DNA of 64,000 bases from Isoptericola croceus (GCF_029382255.1 NZ_JARLLG010000001.1:310001-374000), one strand, 5' to 3'. Counted from the first letter of the stretch, positions 33,462-43,655 are shown. The notes: generated by a model from the sequence alone, not told the origin. Numbers and translations: made by a program.

Positions 33462-34086
33462 GGTCCCGGAGGGCGAGGTCGGCGTCGGACCCTGGCCCGG
33501 CGAGCCGCCCACCGACCCTCGGTACGACCCCGAGCTGCTCGCCCACGGCGACCGGCGCAACGTCGTCGACCGCTACCGCTACTGGAGCGTCGACGCGATC
33601 GTCGCGGACCTGGACGCGCGCCGGCCGGCAGGCCGGGAGCTGCACGTCGCGATCGAGAACTGGGCGCACGACCTCAACATCGGCTCGGTGGTCCGGACCG
33701 CCAACGCCTTCAACGTCGCCGGGGTGCACATCGTGGGCCGACGGCGCTGGAACCGGCGGGGAGCGATGGTCACCGACCGCTACCTGCACGTGCAGCACCA
33801 TCCGGACGCGGCGGCGCTCGCGGCGTGGGCGTCGGGCGGGGAGAGCGGTGACGCGCTGCCGATCATCGGCGTCGACAACGTGCCCGGGTCGGTCCCCCTC
33901 GAGCACCGGGCGCTGCCGGGCCGGTGCGTGCTGCTCTTCGGCCAGGAGTCGACCGGGCTCACGCCCGAGGCGCAGGCGGCGAGCGACGTCGTCGTGCACA
34001 TCACGCAGCACGGCTCCACGCGCTCGTTGAACGCCGGTGCGGCCGCGGCGATCGCGATGCACACCTGGGCACTGCAGCACCTGTGA
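33454..34086 (+). CDS. TrmH/SpoU-family RNA methyltransferase
   Basis: 210 residues. The trefoil-knot SAM site is seen as ENWAHDLNIGSVVRTANAF (motif 1 with the catalytic Arg), LLFGQESTGL (motif 2) and ITQHGSTRSLNAGAAAAIA (motif 3). It should 2'-O-methylate a tRNA or rRNA ribose; the target is not predictable. Translationally coupled to the DUF368 gene by an 8-bp overlap. Confidence 0.93.
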   Translation: MSEVPEGEVGVGPWPGEPPTDPRYDPELLAHGDRRNVVDRYRYWSVDAIVADLDARRPAGRELHVAIENWAHDLNIGSVVRTANAFNVAGVHIVGRRRWNRRGAMVTDRYLHVQHHPDAAALAAWASGGESGDALPIIGVDNVPGSVPLEHRALPGRCVLLFGQESTGLTPEAQAASDVVVHITQHGSTRSLNAGAAAAIAMHTWALQHL

Positions 34087-34277
34087 GCGCAGGTCAGCGG
34101 CTCGCCGGGCGCGGTGGGCCGAGGCAACCGTCTCACCCGTGCGACGAGATGTGACGTCCATGACCCGATCGTGAGAAAATCTGGATGCATGCGGGCCCGG
34201 AGGCCGCTCGCCACCAGTGAGGGTGTCTCGCCCGCCCGCCTGCGTTCCTCGTACGTTCCCTCATTGGAGTACCGCAG

Positions 34278-35297
<1,020 letters not shown>

Positions 35298-35315
35298 TCG
35301 CACCCTCTGGTGCGC

Positions 35316-35348
35316 AGTGCCCCTCCACCGTCGTGGTGGAGGGGCGCT
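35316..35348 (+). terminator. Terminator after fba
   Basis: AGTGCCCCTCCACC (35316-35329) pairs with 35335-35348 (one G-U) around a 5-base loop, 19 bp past the fba stop. Confidence 0.85.
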
Positions 35349-35409
35349 GTTCGTCTCCAGGGCCGTTCGTCCCCCGGGCGCGAGACCTCGTGGCCCCGCG
35401 CCCCGTGCG

Positions 35410-35832
35410 TTACCGTGGGCCGGCGGTGGTGACGTCCAGGTCGACGCCCGGGTCCTCGTCGACGATCTCCAGCAGCTCGCCGATCCGGGTGACCTCGAGA
35501 AGGAACCGGACTGTCGGGGGTGCGCGCAGGACGCGCACCTTGTGCGGGCTCCGTGACGCCAGCCGGGCCAGGAACGCGACTCCGGAGGAGTCCATGAAGG
35601 TGACGTGGTGCGCGTCGAGCTCGACGGGGAGGCCTGACGCCTCGGCGTCGGAGATCGCCTCTCCGAGCTCGGCGCTGACGTCGGCGTCGATCTCGCCCGA
35701 GAGGACGACGCGTGCCCGGGAGGTGCCCACGATGACGTGGATGCTCGCGGGGTCGCCGATCTGGGGCGTCGTGTGCTCCGCGCCGGCCCCGCCCGTGGGG
35801 GCGCTCGGCGTCGCGCTCGATCCGTCCTGCAC
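35410..35832 (-). CDS. STAS-domain anti-sigma factor antagonist
   Basis: 140 residues, GTG start at 35832 with a strong GGAAGGAG. A 30-residue flexible head precedes the STAS domain; the phospho-acceptor loop is VTFMDSSGVAF (Ser82/Ser83). In partner switching the unphosphorylated antagonist captures an anti-sigma kinase and frees sigma. It is divergent, 114 bp away, from a phosphatase with its own kinase-like domain, which very likely dephosphorylates it. Confidence 0.9.
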   Translation of the reverse strand: MQDGSSATPSAPTGGAGAEHTTPQIGDPASIHVIVGTSRARVVLSGEIDADVSAELGEAISDAEASGLPVELDAHHVTFMDSSGVAFLARLASRSPHKVRVLRAPPTVRFLLEVTRIGELLEIVDEDPGVDLDVTTAGPR

Positions 35833-35946
35833 GGTGCTCCTTCCTCGAGCTGCTCGCTCTCCTCGGGTCTCAGCGGACACCAATCTACGGTTGAATGTGC
35901 AGCGAATGCACCAACTTGGCCGCGACACGTCGGAAACGGAGGGGGT

Positions 35947-38208
35947 ATGACCGAATTGCCCCACCCTTCTGGCCTCGCAGCGCCCGTCTCGGGCGCGCAG
36001 CTCGCCGTCGCGCTGGCCACGACCACGGTCCCCACCTTCATCACCGGCTCGTGGGAGTCCGGTATGCCGGTCATCTGGGTCAACGCGGCGTTCGAACGGC
36101 TCGTGGGCGTCGGCGCGGACGACCTGCGGCTGCTGGGACCGCACCCGCTGCTGGCGCTGGTCGAGGACGATCCGAACCGGGCCGCGGCGCAGGCGGACCT
36201 CGCCGCCGGACGCGCGATGCGCCGGATCGTCAGCGCGCGCAAGCGCGACGGCGGGGTCAGCTGGCTGCAGGTGGACGTCACGCCGATGCCGCACGCGGAG
36301 GGCGAGGAGATGCGCTGGGTCGGGGTCACGACCGACGTCTCCGAGTACGTCGACCAGCAGGCCGCCCAGCTCGCCTCCCTGGAGGTCGAGCGCCGGCAGC
36401 GTGCCGACCTGGACCTGATCGCCCAGACGACGGAGCTGCTCGGTGACCTCGAGTACCCGTTCGCGTTGCGGGACATCGCCGACCTGCTGCGCTCCCTCGT
36501 CCCGTGGAGCGGGTTCTACCTCAACGACGACGGGCTGCAGTACGCCGAGGGGGTCGACGTCGCGTCCCCGCCGTCCGGCCGCGGACGCCGGCACGCCCGG
36601 TACGTGCCGGAGACCTGGCACGGCGACCACCTGGACGGCGGTGCCGACGAGGCGCAGGGCCCCGTCGAGGCCGGGTCCGATGGGAGCGCTCGCACGGCGA
36701 GTCGTGTCTCCCCGGTCGACCACGTCCAGGAGCTGCTCGACGGGGTCGTCGACGGGCCGGTGCGGCTCGACCTCGGCCGGCGCTACGAACCGCACACCGC
36801 CTCGGGCTGGTTGCGCCGGGACCTGGTGCACCGGGTCGTGGAGGAGTCCGGGGTGGTGCCGCGCTCCGTCGTCGTGCACGCCGTGGCGGGACGGCGGAGG
36901 GTGCTGGGCCTGCTCGTGACCTGGCACGGGGACGCCGCGCGCGGCCCGGGCGCCTCGGACGCCGGAGGCTGGGCGGAGCCCGGACCGGAGCACATCCTCA
37001 CGGTCGTCGAGGTGGTCGCGCGCCGTGCGGGCACGGCGATCGACAACGCCCGTCTCTACGCCCGTGAGCACCGGCTGGCGGAGGCTCTGCAACGAGCGAT
37101 GCTCCCCGAGCAGGCCGACGTGACCGGGCTCGACGTGTGGACCTACTACGCGCCCAACGCGGAGCACGCCCAGGTGGGCGGCGACTGGTACGACGTGCTG
37201 CAGATCGCCGAGGGCACGGTCGGTCTGGTCATCGGTGACGTCGTCGGGCACGACGTCGAGGCCGCGGCGGCGATGGGGCAGCTGCGGTCGGTGGTGCGGG
37301 CCTACGCGTACGAGCTGACCACGCCGGGCACGGTGCTCGACCGCGTCGACCAGCTCGTCACCGGCATGCGTGTCCCGCGCCCTGCGTCCATGGTCTACGC
37401 CACGCTCCACCACGTGCCCGACGACGACACCTGGTCGGTCGAGTACACGCGTGCCGGTCACCTGCCCCCGCTGCTGCTGCGCGACGGCGAGGTCCGGCAG
37501 CTGTCCGGTGCCGGGGGATCGCTGGTCGGGTTCGGCACCGCGGCGCGCACGACCGGGCGCGAGGTGCTGCACCGCGGCGACGTGCTGCTCTTCTACACGG
37601 ACGGCCTCATCGAGCGTCGGGACCGGTCGTTGAAGGTCGGGCTGGACACGCTCGTGGAGATGTCGGCGCGGATCACGGCGCGCGACGCCGCCGGTGTCGG
37701 GGAGGAGCTGCTCTCCCGGCTGGCCGACTCCCCGGAGGACGACGTGGCGATCGTGGTCGTGCGGGTGCCCGACCCGGTCCAGGACGCCCAGGTGACCGCG
37801 CTCAGCCCCCGTTCCCGGCGCTGGCTGCTGCCGAGCGAGCCGGCGTCGATCGGGCGGGCGCGGCACGCGGTGCTGCGCACCTGTCAGGCCTGGGGCCTGA
37901 CCGATTCCGCGGCGGCGGAGCTGGTGGTCTCCGAGCTCGTGGCGAACGGCGTGCTGCATGGCTGGGGCAACATCGCACTGCGACTCTTCGACACGGGAGA
38001 CGGGCTGCGCATCGAGGTCGAGGACGCCAACCCGGCGCCACCGGTGGCCACCGACGGGCACCCGAACCGGGTGGGCGGGTTCGGCATGCAGATCGTCGAG
38101 CGGCTCGCCGACTGGGGTTGGCGCCCCGCGGGCTCGGGCAAGCTCGTGTGGGCCAAGCTGCGACCGCAGAAGGTGGAGCCCACCGAGCCCGCCCCGCTGC
38201 CGAACTAG
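35947..38208 (+). CDS. PAS-GAF-SpoIIE phosphatase with RsbW-like ATPase domain
   Basis: 753 residues from ATG 35947 (GGAGGGGG). PAS sensor (about 20-135, GMPVIWVNAAFERLVG), GAF domain (about 150-378, with a long insert around 235-260), PP2C/SpoIIE phosphatase (about 385-610: GGDWYDVL, IGDVVGHD, RAGHLPPLLL, FYTDGLIE) and a C-terminal HATPase_c of the RsbW type (about 615-745: SELVANGVLHG, EVEDANPAPP, GGFGMQIVE). Both the phosphatase that activates STAS antagonists and the kinase that silences them are thus in one soluble protein. The divergent STAS gene is the obvious partner; the sensed signal is unknown. Confidence 0.92.
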   Translation: MTELPHPSGLAAPVSGAQLAVALATTTVPTFITGSWESGMPVIWVNAAFERLVGVGADDLRLLGPHPLLALVEDDPNRAAAQADLAAGRAMRRIVSARKRDGGVSWLQVDVTPMPHAEGEEMRWVGVTTDVSEYVDQQAAQLASLEVERRQRADLDLIAQTTELLGDLEYPFALRDIADLLRSLVPWSGFYLNDDGLQYAEGVDVASPPSGRGRRHARYVPETWHGDHLDGGADEAQGPVEAGSDGSARTASRVSPVDHVQELLDGVVDGPVRLDLGRRYEPHTASGWLRRDLVHRVVEESGVVPRSVVVHAVAGRRRVLGLLVTWHGDAARGPGASDAGGWAEPGPEHILTVVEVVARRAGTAIDNARLYAREHRLAEALQRAMLPEQADVTGLDVWTYYAPNAEHAQVGGDWYDVLQIAEGTVGLVIGDVVGHDVEAAAAMGQLRSVVRAYAYELTTPGTVLDRVDQLVTGMRVPRPASMVYATLHHVPDDDTWSVEYTRAGHLPPLLLRDGEVRQLSGAGGSLVGFGTAARTTGREVLHRGDVLLFYTDGLIERRDRSLKVGLDTLVEMSARITARDAAGVGEELLSRLADSPEDDVAIVVVRVPDPVQDAQVTALSPRSRRWLLPSEPASIGRARHAVLRTCQAWGLTDSAAAELVVSELVANGVLHGWGNIALRLFDTGDGLRIEVEDANPAPPVATDGHPNRVGGFGMQIVERLADWGWRPAGSGKLVWAKLRPQKVEPTEPAPLPN

Positions 38209-38328
38209 TGTCGCGTGTCTCTGGTTGGTGTTCGAGACCAGGGGTATGGCGGCCGGCTCGTTCGAGATCCAGGCGCGTGGGCGCCGCCGTGAGGCTCGCC
38301 ATGCTGGCCGGGCGTCCGACCGGAGTCC

Positions 38329-38385
38329 TTGACAGTGATTGTGATCGATCACTAATCTCATCGAAGCGCAAATAATGAACGTTCA
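38329..38385 (+). promoter_or_regulatory. Promoter with two palindromic operator candidates
   Basis: TTGACA (38329-38334) and TAATCT (38353-38358), 18 bases apart, form a good sigma-70-type promoter. GTGATCGATCAC (38341-38352) fills the spacer and TGAACGTTCA (38376-38385) lies just past the -10, both perfect palindromes. The second resembles LacI-family operators; the first could bind a GntR- or CRP-type protein. The glycosidase gene starts at 38426. The rest of 38209-38425 shows nothing further. Confidence 0.6.
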
Positions 38386-38425
38386 CATTCGCGCGTCCAT
38401 CCATGGTGTGCAAGGGAGCACGAGC

Positions 38426-41400
38426 ATGAGAGCAGGAGCGGCGGGCAGCGCGGTTGCGGTAGGTGCCGTGGTGCTGGCGATGGCCGGTGGGGTCGCCGCC
38501 CCGGCGACAGCGGAGGACGGGCGAGCCCACTCCGAGGTGGCCTTGAAGTCGGCGGGCAGCGGTTTCGACCGCGACCAGGTGCTGCAGGTCGATGGGGAGC
38601 CGTACTGGTACAGCGGCATCCAGCTTCGCGCCGACAAGCTGCTGACCCAGATCGGCTACCGTGCAGACGTACCCCTTGAGGAGCACGATTCGTCGGATCC
38701 CCAGAAGCGCAGCCTCGAGCAGATCTACAAACAGGTGGCCGAGGACGGATACAACACGGTCAACGTCCAGGTGCTGTGGTCCGATCTGCAGAAGGACAAG
38801 GTCACGACTCCGGAGCAGACGCAGACGGCCACGATCTCGGCGGACGGTTCGCCGGCCGACCTGACGACGTTCCAGACGAGCTGGGTCGCGGACGACGCCA
38901 CGGCGCAGCAGCTCGGCTATGTGCGGTTCGACATCCCGGACGAGGTGGAGAACGTCGACGGTTCCAAGATCCGGCTGTACGTGAACAGCTCGGACGAGCG
39001 TCAGCGGGAGTTCCCGCAGACCGGCGGGATGTACTACAGCCACTACCTGAACCTGTACGGGGTGCCGTCCGACCAGAACGTCGAGGACCTCACCTGGGAC
39101 AACGCCGGTCTCGGCGACGTCACCTATGACGGGACGCAGCTTGAAGCGCCGGACGGCTCGGTCATCGAGCCCACCTCGGTGACGCCGAAGTGGGACCGCA
39201 TCAAGCGCACGTACTTCTACGACCTCGACGTGACCGACTACGTCGCGGACGCGCACGATGCCGGCGACCAGAGCGTGAGCTTCCTCGTCGCTTCATCGAC
39301 GCCGGCCGACCGTACCGACAAGGCCGCAGTCGCCGCCGAGACGGTCACCTTCGAGACCGCGGCGTCGACGAGGGACGACAGCGACACGAACAGCGCCTGG
39401 CTCAAGCAGCCGCTCCGGCCGCGCATGTTCTTCTCGGACGCGAGCCTCGAGAACATCGACTGGACGTACTACGACCAGCTGGTGCGGTACGCCGAGAAGT
39501 ACGGCCTGAAGTTCGAGGTGATCTGGTTCGGCTCGGACTCCACCGGATGGGCCTCCGACTACCGGGTGCCGTTCTACGTGTTCCACAACTATCAGATGAC
39601 CACCGTGGACCAGGACCCGGAGAACGTGCTCTACAACGGCTCGATCGGGACCCCGCTCTTCCAGAAGAAGGTCGGTGAGCCGAATTCGATGTACACGTTC
39701 CTCGGCGATCGTGCCGACACGGCGCTGATGGAGAAGGAGGGCGACATGCTCCACGCCATCATGGAGCACACCGCCACCCTCACCGACGAGGCCGGCAAGA
39801 ACATCGGCGACACCCTGATCGGCGTGCAGACCCAGAACGAGCCGTACAACGGCACGCTCAACGGCACGCCGATCAAGTGGCCGGACAACAACGATGGGCT
39901 CGCGACCGACAGCATGTCCCGCTCGCCGATCTCGCTCGCGCAGCGCGACCTGTGGCGTACGGAGGGGGATGCCGATCACGGTGGGTACCTCGTGACCAGT
40001 GACTCCGAGTTCCGCAAGTACCAGACCTGGTACTACAACGACTACCTCGGCAAGCGCGTCAAGGAGAGCTCGCTGCCGGTGTGGGCCCGGGTGAACCACC
40101 AGCAGAACTCACCCACGTACATGGTGGACATCAACGAGGCGATGCGTGCGAACCCCGAGGTGGGCACGAACGTCGACTTCGTCGGCATCGACACGTACAA
40201 CGTCTCCGTGGAACGCATGTACAACATCGGCAACGGGCGGCACCCGTTCAACATCGCCAAGGGCGAGAACATCCCGGTCGTCATGGAAGACGGCATGAAC
40301 AACACCGACGCCGCCGAGAAGAAGTTCGCGACGGTCGCCGGGGGTGCGCTGCACAACGGCTACAACGCGTGCTCGTTCGACGGTGACGGCCTCTACGACT
40401 CGTTCAACCCGGTGGACGCCTGCGGCCGGACCGACCGGCCCGCCGACGCGAGGACGGGATCGGGCACGCCGGGAACGATGACCTTCGCGCAGAAGATCGA
40501 GCGCGTCGCCCTCGTGAACACCCTCTACAACAAGGTCGGCTACGACCTCGCGACCCGGAACACGGACGCGGTCGGCGGCTCGACGTTGAAGTTCTTCGAC
40601 CCGAAGGGGCTGAGCCCGGACGGCGAGACGGTCGAGCAGTCGATCCGCTCGGTGGGCATCTCCTACGCCGTCGTGAACGACCCGCACGGCTTCGACACGA
40701 GCTCTCGCGGCTTCGCCATCGAGCGTGCGGCGAACGAGATCGCGCTCGGGACGACCGAGGAGACGACCTTCCGCCTGGCCGGACTCGCCAACCACGTCGC
40801 GAGCGTCGAGCTCGGCACCTACGACGCCGACGCGACCGACGGGGACGTCACGACCGGCAATGCCCGGACGGACAACACCTGGACGAAGTTGGGCGACGCC
40901 GAAACCTCCACGGAGGGCGACGACCTCGTCGTCACCATTCCTGCAGGCGACGTGGCGCGGGTGCTGACCAACGGCGACATCCCTCCGGCCCTGGCCGAGT
41001 ACCGCTTCGAGGCCGAGTCGTCGAGCCCGACCGCGAACCAGCCGATCGAGAAATGGGACGACGGCGCATCGGGCGGCGCCTGGAACAAGCTGCCGGCGAC
41101 CGGCGCCGGGGACTACATCGAGTACACCATCGACGTGCCCGAGGCGGGGACCTACGACCTGCACACGGTCTACCGCACGGGGAGCCTGCGCGGTATCGCA
41201 CAGGTATCCGTCGACGGCGAGGACGTGGGGGAGCCCTACGACCTGTACGACGAGACAGCGTGGTTCCCGACGGTGACGGCCGGCACGATCACCGTGACCG
41301 AGCCCGGCCCGGTCACCGTCCGGTACACCGTGACCGGCAAGAACCCCGAGAGCAGCGGCTACGGCCTCGGCGTGGACGTGATCACGTTGCGCCATCCGGT

Positions 41401-41698
41401 ATCGGCGACGTCCTTCGAGGCGACCGCCTCGGCGGCGGTGCGTTGCGTGGCCGGGAAGGCCGTGGTGACCGTGCGGGTCGCGAACGGGGGTGTCGCGCCG
41501 GCGTCGTTCGCCGTCTCGTCCGAGTTCGGTTCGCGCACGCACGACCTCGGCGTCGACAAGAAGGCGGCCGCGAGCTTCACCTCGCGACAGGCCTCGGTCG
41601 ACGCGGGAGAGGCGGCTGTCGCGGTGAGCGGCGAGATCGGTGGCAAGGCCGTCGCGGAGACCCTCACGGCGCCGTACGACTCGATCACCTGCGCCTGA
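38426..41698 (+). CDS. Large secreted glycoside hydrolase (clan GH-A type) with carbohydrate-binding modules
   Basis: 1090 residues from ATG 38426 (AAGGGAG upstream; signal peptide cleaved near ATA-ED, about 29). The barrel starts VDGEPYWYSGIQLRADKLL and EDGYNTVNVQVLWSDL; then a beta-sandwich of about 190 residues (110-300, DNRLRE/CBM96-like: YVRFDIPDEV..., YVNSSDE) is inserted before the barrel resumes. GVQTQNEP gives acid/base Glu472 and VVMEDGMN nucleophile Glu621, placing it with retaining GH-A enzymes, near GH35/GH42-like and DUF4978 proteins. A CBM6/35-like module covers about 850-985 (YRFEAESSS...GDYIEYTIDVPEAGTY), then an Ig-like C-terminal domain. Substrate unknown, perhaps galactan or a related polymer. 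Next two genes seem to form its surface partners. Confidence 0.8.
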   Translation: MRAGAAGSAVAVGAVVLAMAGGVAAPATAEDGRAHSEVALKSAGSGFDRDQVLQVDGEPYWYSGIQLRADKLLTQIGYRADVPLEEHDSSDPQKRSLEQIYKQVAEDGYNTVNVQVLWSDLQKDKVTTPEQTQTATISADGSPADLTTFQTSWVADDATAQQLGYVRFDIPDEVENVDGSKIRLYVNSSDERQREFPQTGGMYYSHYLNLYGVPSDQNVEDLTWDNAGLGDVTYDGTQLEAPDGSVIEPTSVTPKWDRIKRTYFYDLDVTDYVADAHDAGDQSVSFLVASSTPADRTDKAAVAAETVTFETAASTRDDSDTNSAWLKQPLRPRMFFSDASLENIDWTYYDQLVRYAEKYGLKFEVIWFGSDSTGWASDYRVPFYVFHNYQMTTVDQDPENVLYNGSIGTPLFQKKVGEPNSMYTFLGDRADTALMEKEGDMLHAIMEHTATLTDEAGKNIGDTLIGVQTQNEPYNGTLNGTPIKWPDNNDGLATDSMSRSPISLAQRDLWRTEGDADHGGYLVTSDSEFRKYQTWYYNDYLGKRVKESSLPVWARVNHQQNSPTYMVDINEAMRANPEVGTNVDFVGIDTYNVSVERMYNIGNGRHPFNIAKGENIPVVMEDGMNNTDAAEKKFATVAGGALHNGYNACSFDGDGLYDSFNPVDACGRTDRPADARTGSGTPGTMTFAQKIERVALVNTLYNKVGYDLATRNTDAVGGSTLKFFDPKGLSPDGETVEQSIRSVGISYAVVNDPHGFDTSSRGFAIERAANEIALGTTEETTFRLAGLANHVASVELGTYDADATDGDVTTGNARTDNTWTKLGDAETSTEGDDLVVTIPAGDVARVLTNGDIPPALAEYRFEAESSSPTANQPIEKWDDGASGGAWNKLPATGAGDYIEYTIDVPEAGTYDLHTVYRTGSLRGIAQVSVDGEDVGEPYDLYDETAWFPTVTAGTITVTEPGPVTVRYTVTGKNPESSGYGLGVDVITLRHPVSATSFEATASAAVRCVAGKAVVTVRVANGGVAPASFAVSSEFGSRTHDLGVDKKAAASFTSRQASVDAGEAAVAVSGEIGGKAVAETLTAPYDSITCA

Positions 41699-41720
41699 TC
41701 GCAGAGAACACAGGAGAGTC

Positions 41721-42341
41721 ATGATGAAGCGGGATACGGCGACGCGGGTATCGGTGGCAGCCCTGGGTGCCACGCTGCTCGCGGGAGTGGCAGGCGTCGC
41801 CTTCGCGGAGGAGCAGGTCGGACCGGGTGGCGAGATCGACGTCCGCGTGCAGATCGAGGACGACCATGCGGGCATCCTCGCCATGAGCGTGGCGGGGACC
41901 AGCGCGCAGCTCTCCGAGGACGGGTCCACCGGTACTGTCCGGCAGTTCACGGGCGCGCTCCCGACGGTGACGGTGACGGACACCCGGACGGCGGACGAGA
42001 TTCCCGAGGGCGCCTTCTGGTGGGTCGAGGGCACGGCGTCCTCGTTCGTGGGCGACGCCGCCCAGCCCGAGATCGGCCCGGAGCACCTCGGCTGGTCGCC
42101 GTCGGTGGCCGACGACGGCGACGGCGTCGTCGCGGTGGGACCAGAGGTGGCGCCCACGCTGGACGACGATGCGTCGCCGAACAACGTGGGGCTGGAGGGC
42201 CGCGAGCTCCTCGCCATGGCGCTGACGTCCGAGGAAGCGGTGGGATCGTGGCAGGCCGGTGCGCAGCTCCTGCTGCAGGTGCCCGTCGGCACCGAGGTGG
42301 GAACTTATACCTCGACACTGACTCTGTCGCTGTTCGAGTGA
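41721..42341 (+). CDS. Secreted WxL-like surface protein
   Basis: 206 residues, ATG at 41721 with AGGAG seven bases upstream. Signal peptide to about 29 (GVAFA-EE). The mature part is a single beta-sandwich with PTVTVTDTR near 82, two tryptophan sites (FWWVEG, LGWSP) and the ending VGTYTSTLTLSLFE, which resembles the C-terminal strand of WxL wall-binding domains (...GTYTATLTLTL). The strict W-x-L motif itself I cannot place. It is 22 bp after the glycosidase and 95 bp before a DUF916-like gene, the classical partner of WxL proteins. Confidence 0.6.
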   Translation: MMKRDTATRVSVAALGATLLAGVAGVAFAEEQVGPGGEIDVRVQIEDDHAGILAMSVAGTSAQLSEDGSTGTVRQFTGALPTVTVTDTRTADEIPEGAFWWVEGTASSFVGDAAQPEIGPEHLGWSPSVADDGDGVVAVGPEVAPTLDDDASPNNVGLEGRELLAMALTSEEAVGSWQAGAQLLLQVPVGTEVGTYTSTLTLSLFE

Positions 42342-42382
42342 GCGGCTCGGGCGCTCCGGCAGCGCGCTGAGCACCGTGGTAC

Positions 42383-42413
42383 CCGAGGGCGTCGCCGCCG
42401 GCGGCGCCCTCGG
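42383..42413 (+). terminator. Hairpin between the WxL-like and DUF916-like genes
   Basis: 14-base arms 42383-42396 and 42400-42413 pair with a single G-U around a 3-base loop. It may reduce rather than end transcription into the next gene, since the three genes look functionally linked. Confidence 0.5.
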
Positions 42414-42436
42414 CCCACGACCATGGAAGGTGGACG

Positions 42437-43501
42437 ATGTCCTTCGTGTTCTCACCACGCCGCCGGGTCACTGTGGTGGAGATGCTCGCAGCGGCCTGCG
42501 TGGCGCTGCTCCTGACGGCCCCGCCCGCAGCCGCCGGGCCGCGAGAGGCGGACGACGTCGACGGCACCGTGACGTGGTCGGTGCGCCCTGCAGACGCCTC
42601 CGGCGAGGACGGCCGGGCGTGGGTGGAGCAGGAGCTCGACCCGGGTGAGACCGCGACGGAGCATCTCGCTCTGCGGAACCTGTCGGATCAGGACGTGACC
42701 TTCCGGATCACCGCGGCCGACGGCTACTTCGGTGAGAACGGCCGGTTCAGCATGCTGCCGTCCGACCAGGAGTCCGTCGACGCGGGCTTGTGGATCGACG
42801 TGACCGACGAGGTCACGGTGCGGGCCGACGAGACCGCGATCCTGCCGTTCACGACGGTGGTTCCCGAGAACGCGTCCCCCGGTGACCATGCGGCGGGTAT
42901 CGCCGCATCGATCCTGTCGCGGCAGGCAATGGACGGGGGCGGGACCGTCGGGGTGGAGTCACGGGTGGGGTTCCGCGTCATGACACGGGTGGCGGGGGAC
43001 GTCGACCCGGGCGTGACGGTCGACGGCGTGTTCGCGTCGTATCGCGCCTCGGGGAACCCGTTCGCGCCGGGCGCGGCCGCCGTGCGGTTCGATGTCGTGA
43101 ACATCGGCAACACGCGCGTCGTCGTGACCGGGGCGGTGGAGGCGGCGGGCCGCGTGATCGAGTTCCCGGCGGACGCCGAACCCGATCAGGAGCTGCTCCC
43201 GGGCGACCGGCGCACCGTCGTCGTGCCGGTCGACGACCTGTGGCCGACGGTGTTCGTGCCGGCGCATCTGCACGTCACTCCTCGCGTCCTCGAGGGGAGC
43301 GGTTCCGAGATGGCCCCGCTGTCCGTCTCTCTCGGTGTGTGGGCGTGGCCGTGGTCGCAGCTCGCTGTGCTCGCCGGTCTCGCGCTGATCGTCGGTTCGG
43401 GCCTGTGGGGGAGGGTGAGGTCGAAGCGCCGTCTGACGCGCATGCTGGCCCTGGCGCGCGAGGAAGGCCGTCGTGAGGCGCGCCGTCGAGACGGGGCGTG
43501 A
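42437..43501 (+). CDS. DUF916-like (WxL-interacting) membrane-anchored protein
   Basis: 354 residues. Signal helix to about 33 (APPAAAG), then two Ig-like beta domains: TVTWSVRPA...VEQELDPGETATEHLALRNLSD (about 42-165), with FTTVVPENASPGDHAAGI typical of the DUF916 peptidoglycan-binding fold, and a second domain to about 300. One membrane helix near 312-333 (LAVLAGLALIVGSGLWG) and a basic coiled cytoplasmic tail (RMLALAREEGRREARRR). In Firmicutes such proteins hold WxL proteins at the wall. Here it likely anchors the preceding WxL-like protein and enzyme. Confidence 0.75.
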   Translation: MSFVFSPRRRVTVVEMLAAACVALLLTAPPAAAGPREADDVDGTVTWSVRPADASGEDGRAWVEQELDPGETATEHLALRNLSDQDVTFRITAADGYFGENGRFSMLPSDQESVDAGLWIDVTDEVTVRADETAILPFTTVVPENASPGDHAAGIAASILSRQAMDGGGTVGVESRVGFRVMTRVAGDVDPGVTVDGVFASYRASGNPFAPGAAAVRFDVVNIGNTRVVVTGAVEAAGRVIEFPADAEPDQELLPGDRRTVVVPVDDLWPTVFVPAHLHVTPRVLEGSGSEMAPLSVSLGVWAWPWSQLAVLAGLALIVGSGLWGRVRSKRRLTRMLALAREEGRREARRRDGA

Positions 43502-43655
43502 GCCGCCCGTACGGGCGGCACGCTCCGGCCGACACCCTGCCCGCGACACAGCGCGTTCTCCTGGACCGCGACATCCCGCGCGCCTGCGGTGACCCCACTA
43601 CCATCGACGCATCACCGCAGGTCAAGATCACGATCTACGGTTGTCGTACTCACCG

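Noticed and set aside
35833-38361. Long minus-strand frame running from the STAS gene through the SpoIIE phosphatase gene
   Set aside because: The STAS protein has its own GTG start with a strong ribosome-binding site at 35832; the upstream extension is antisense to a clear five-domain gene.
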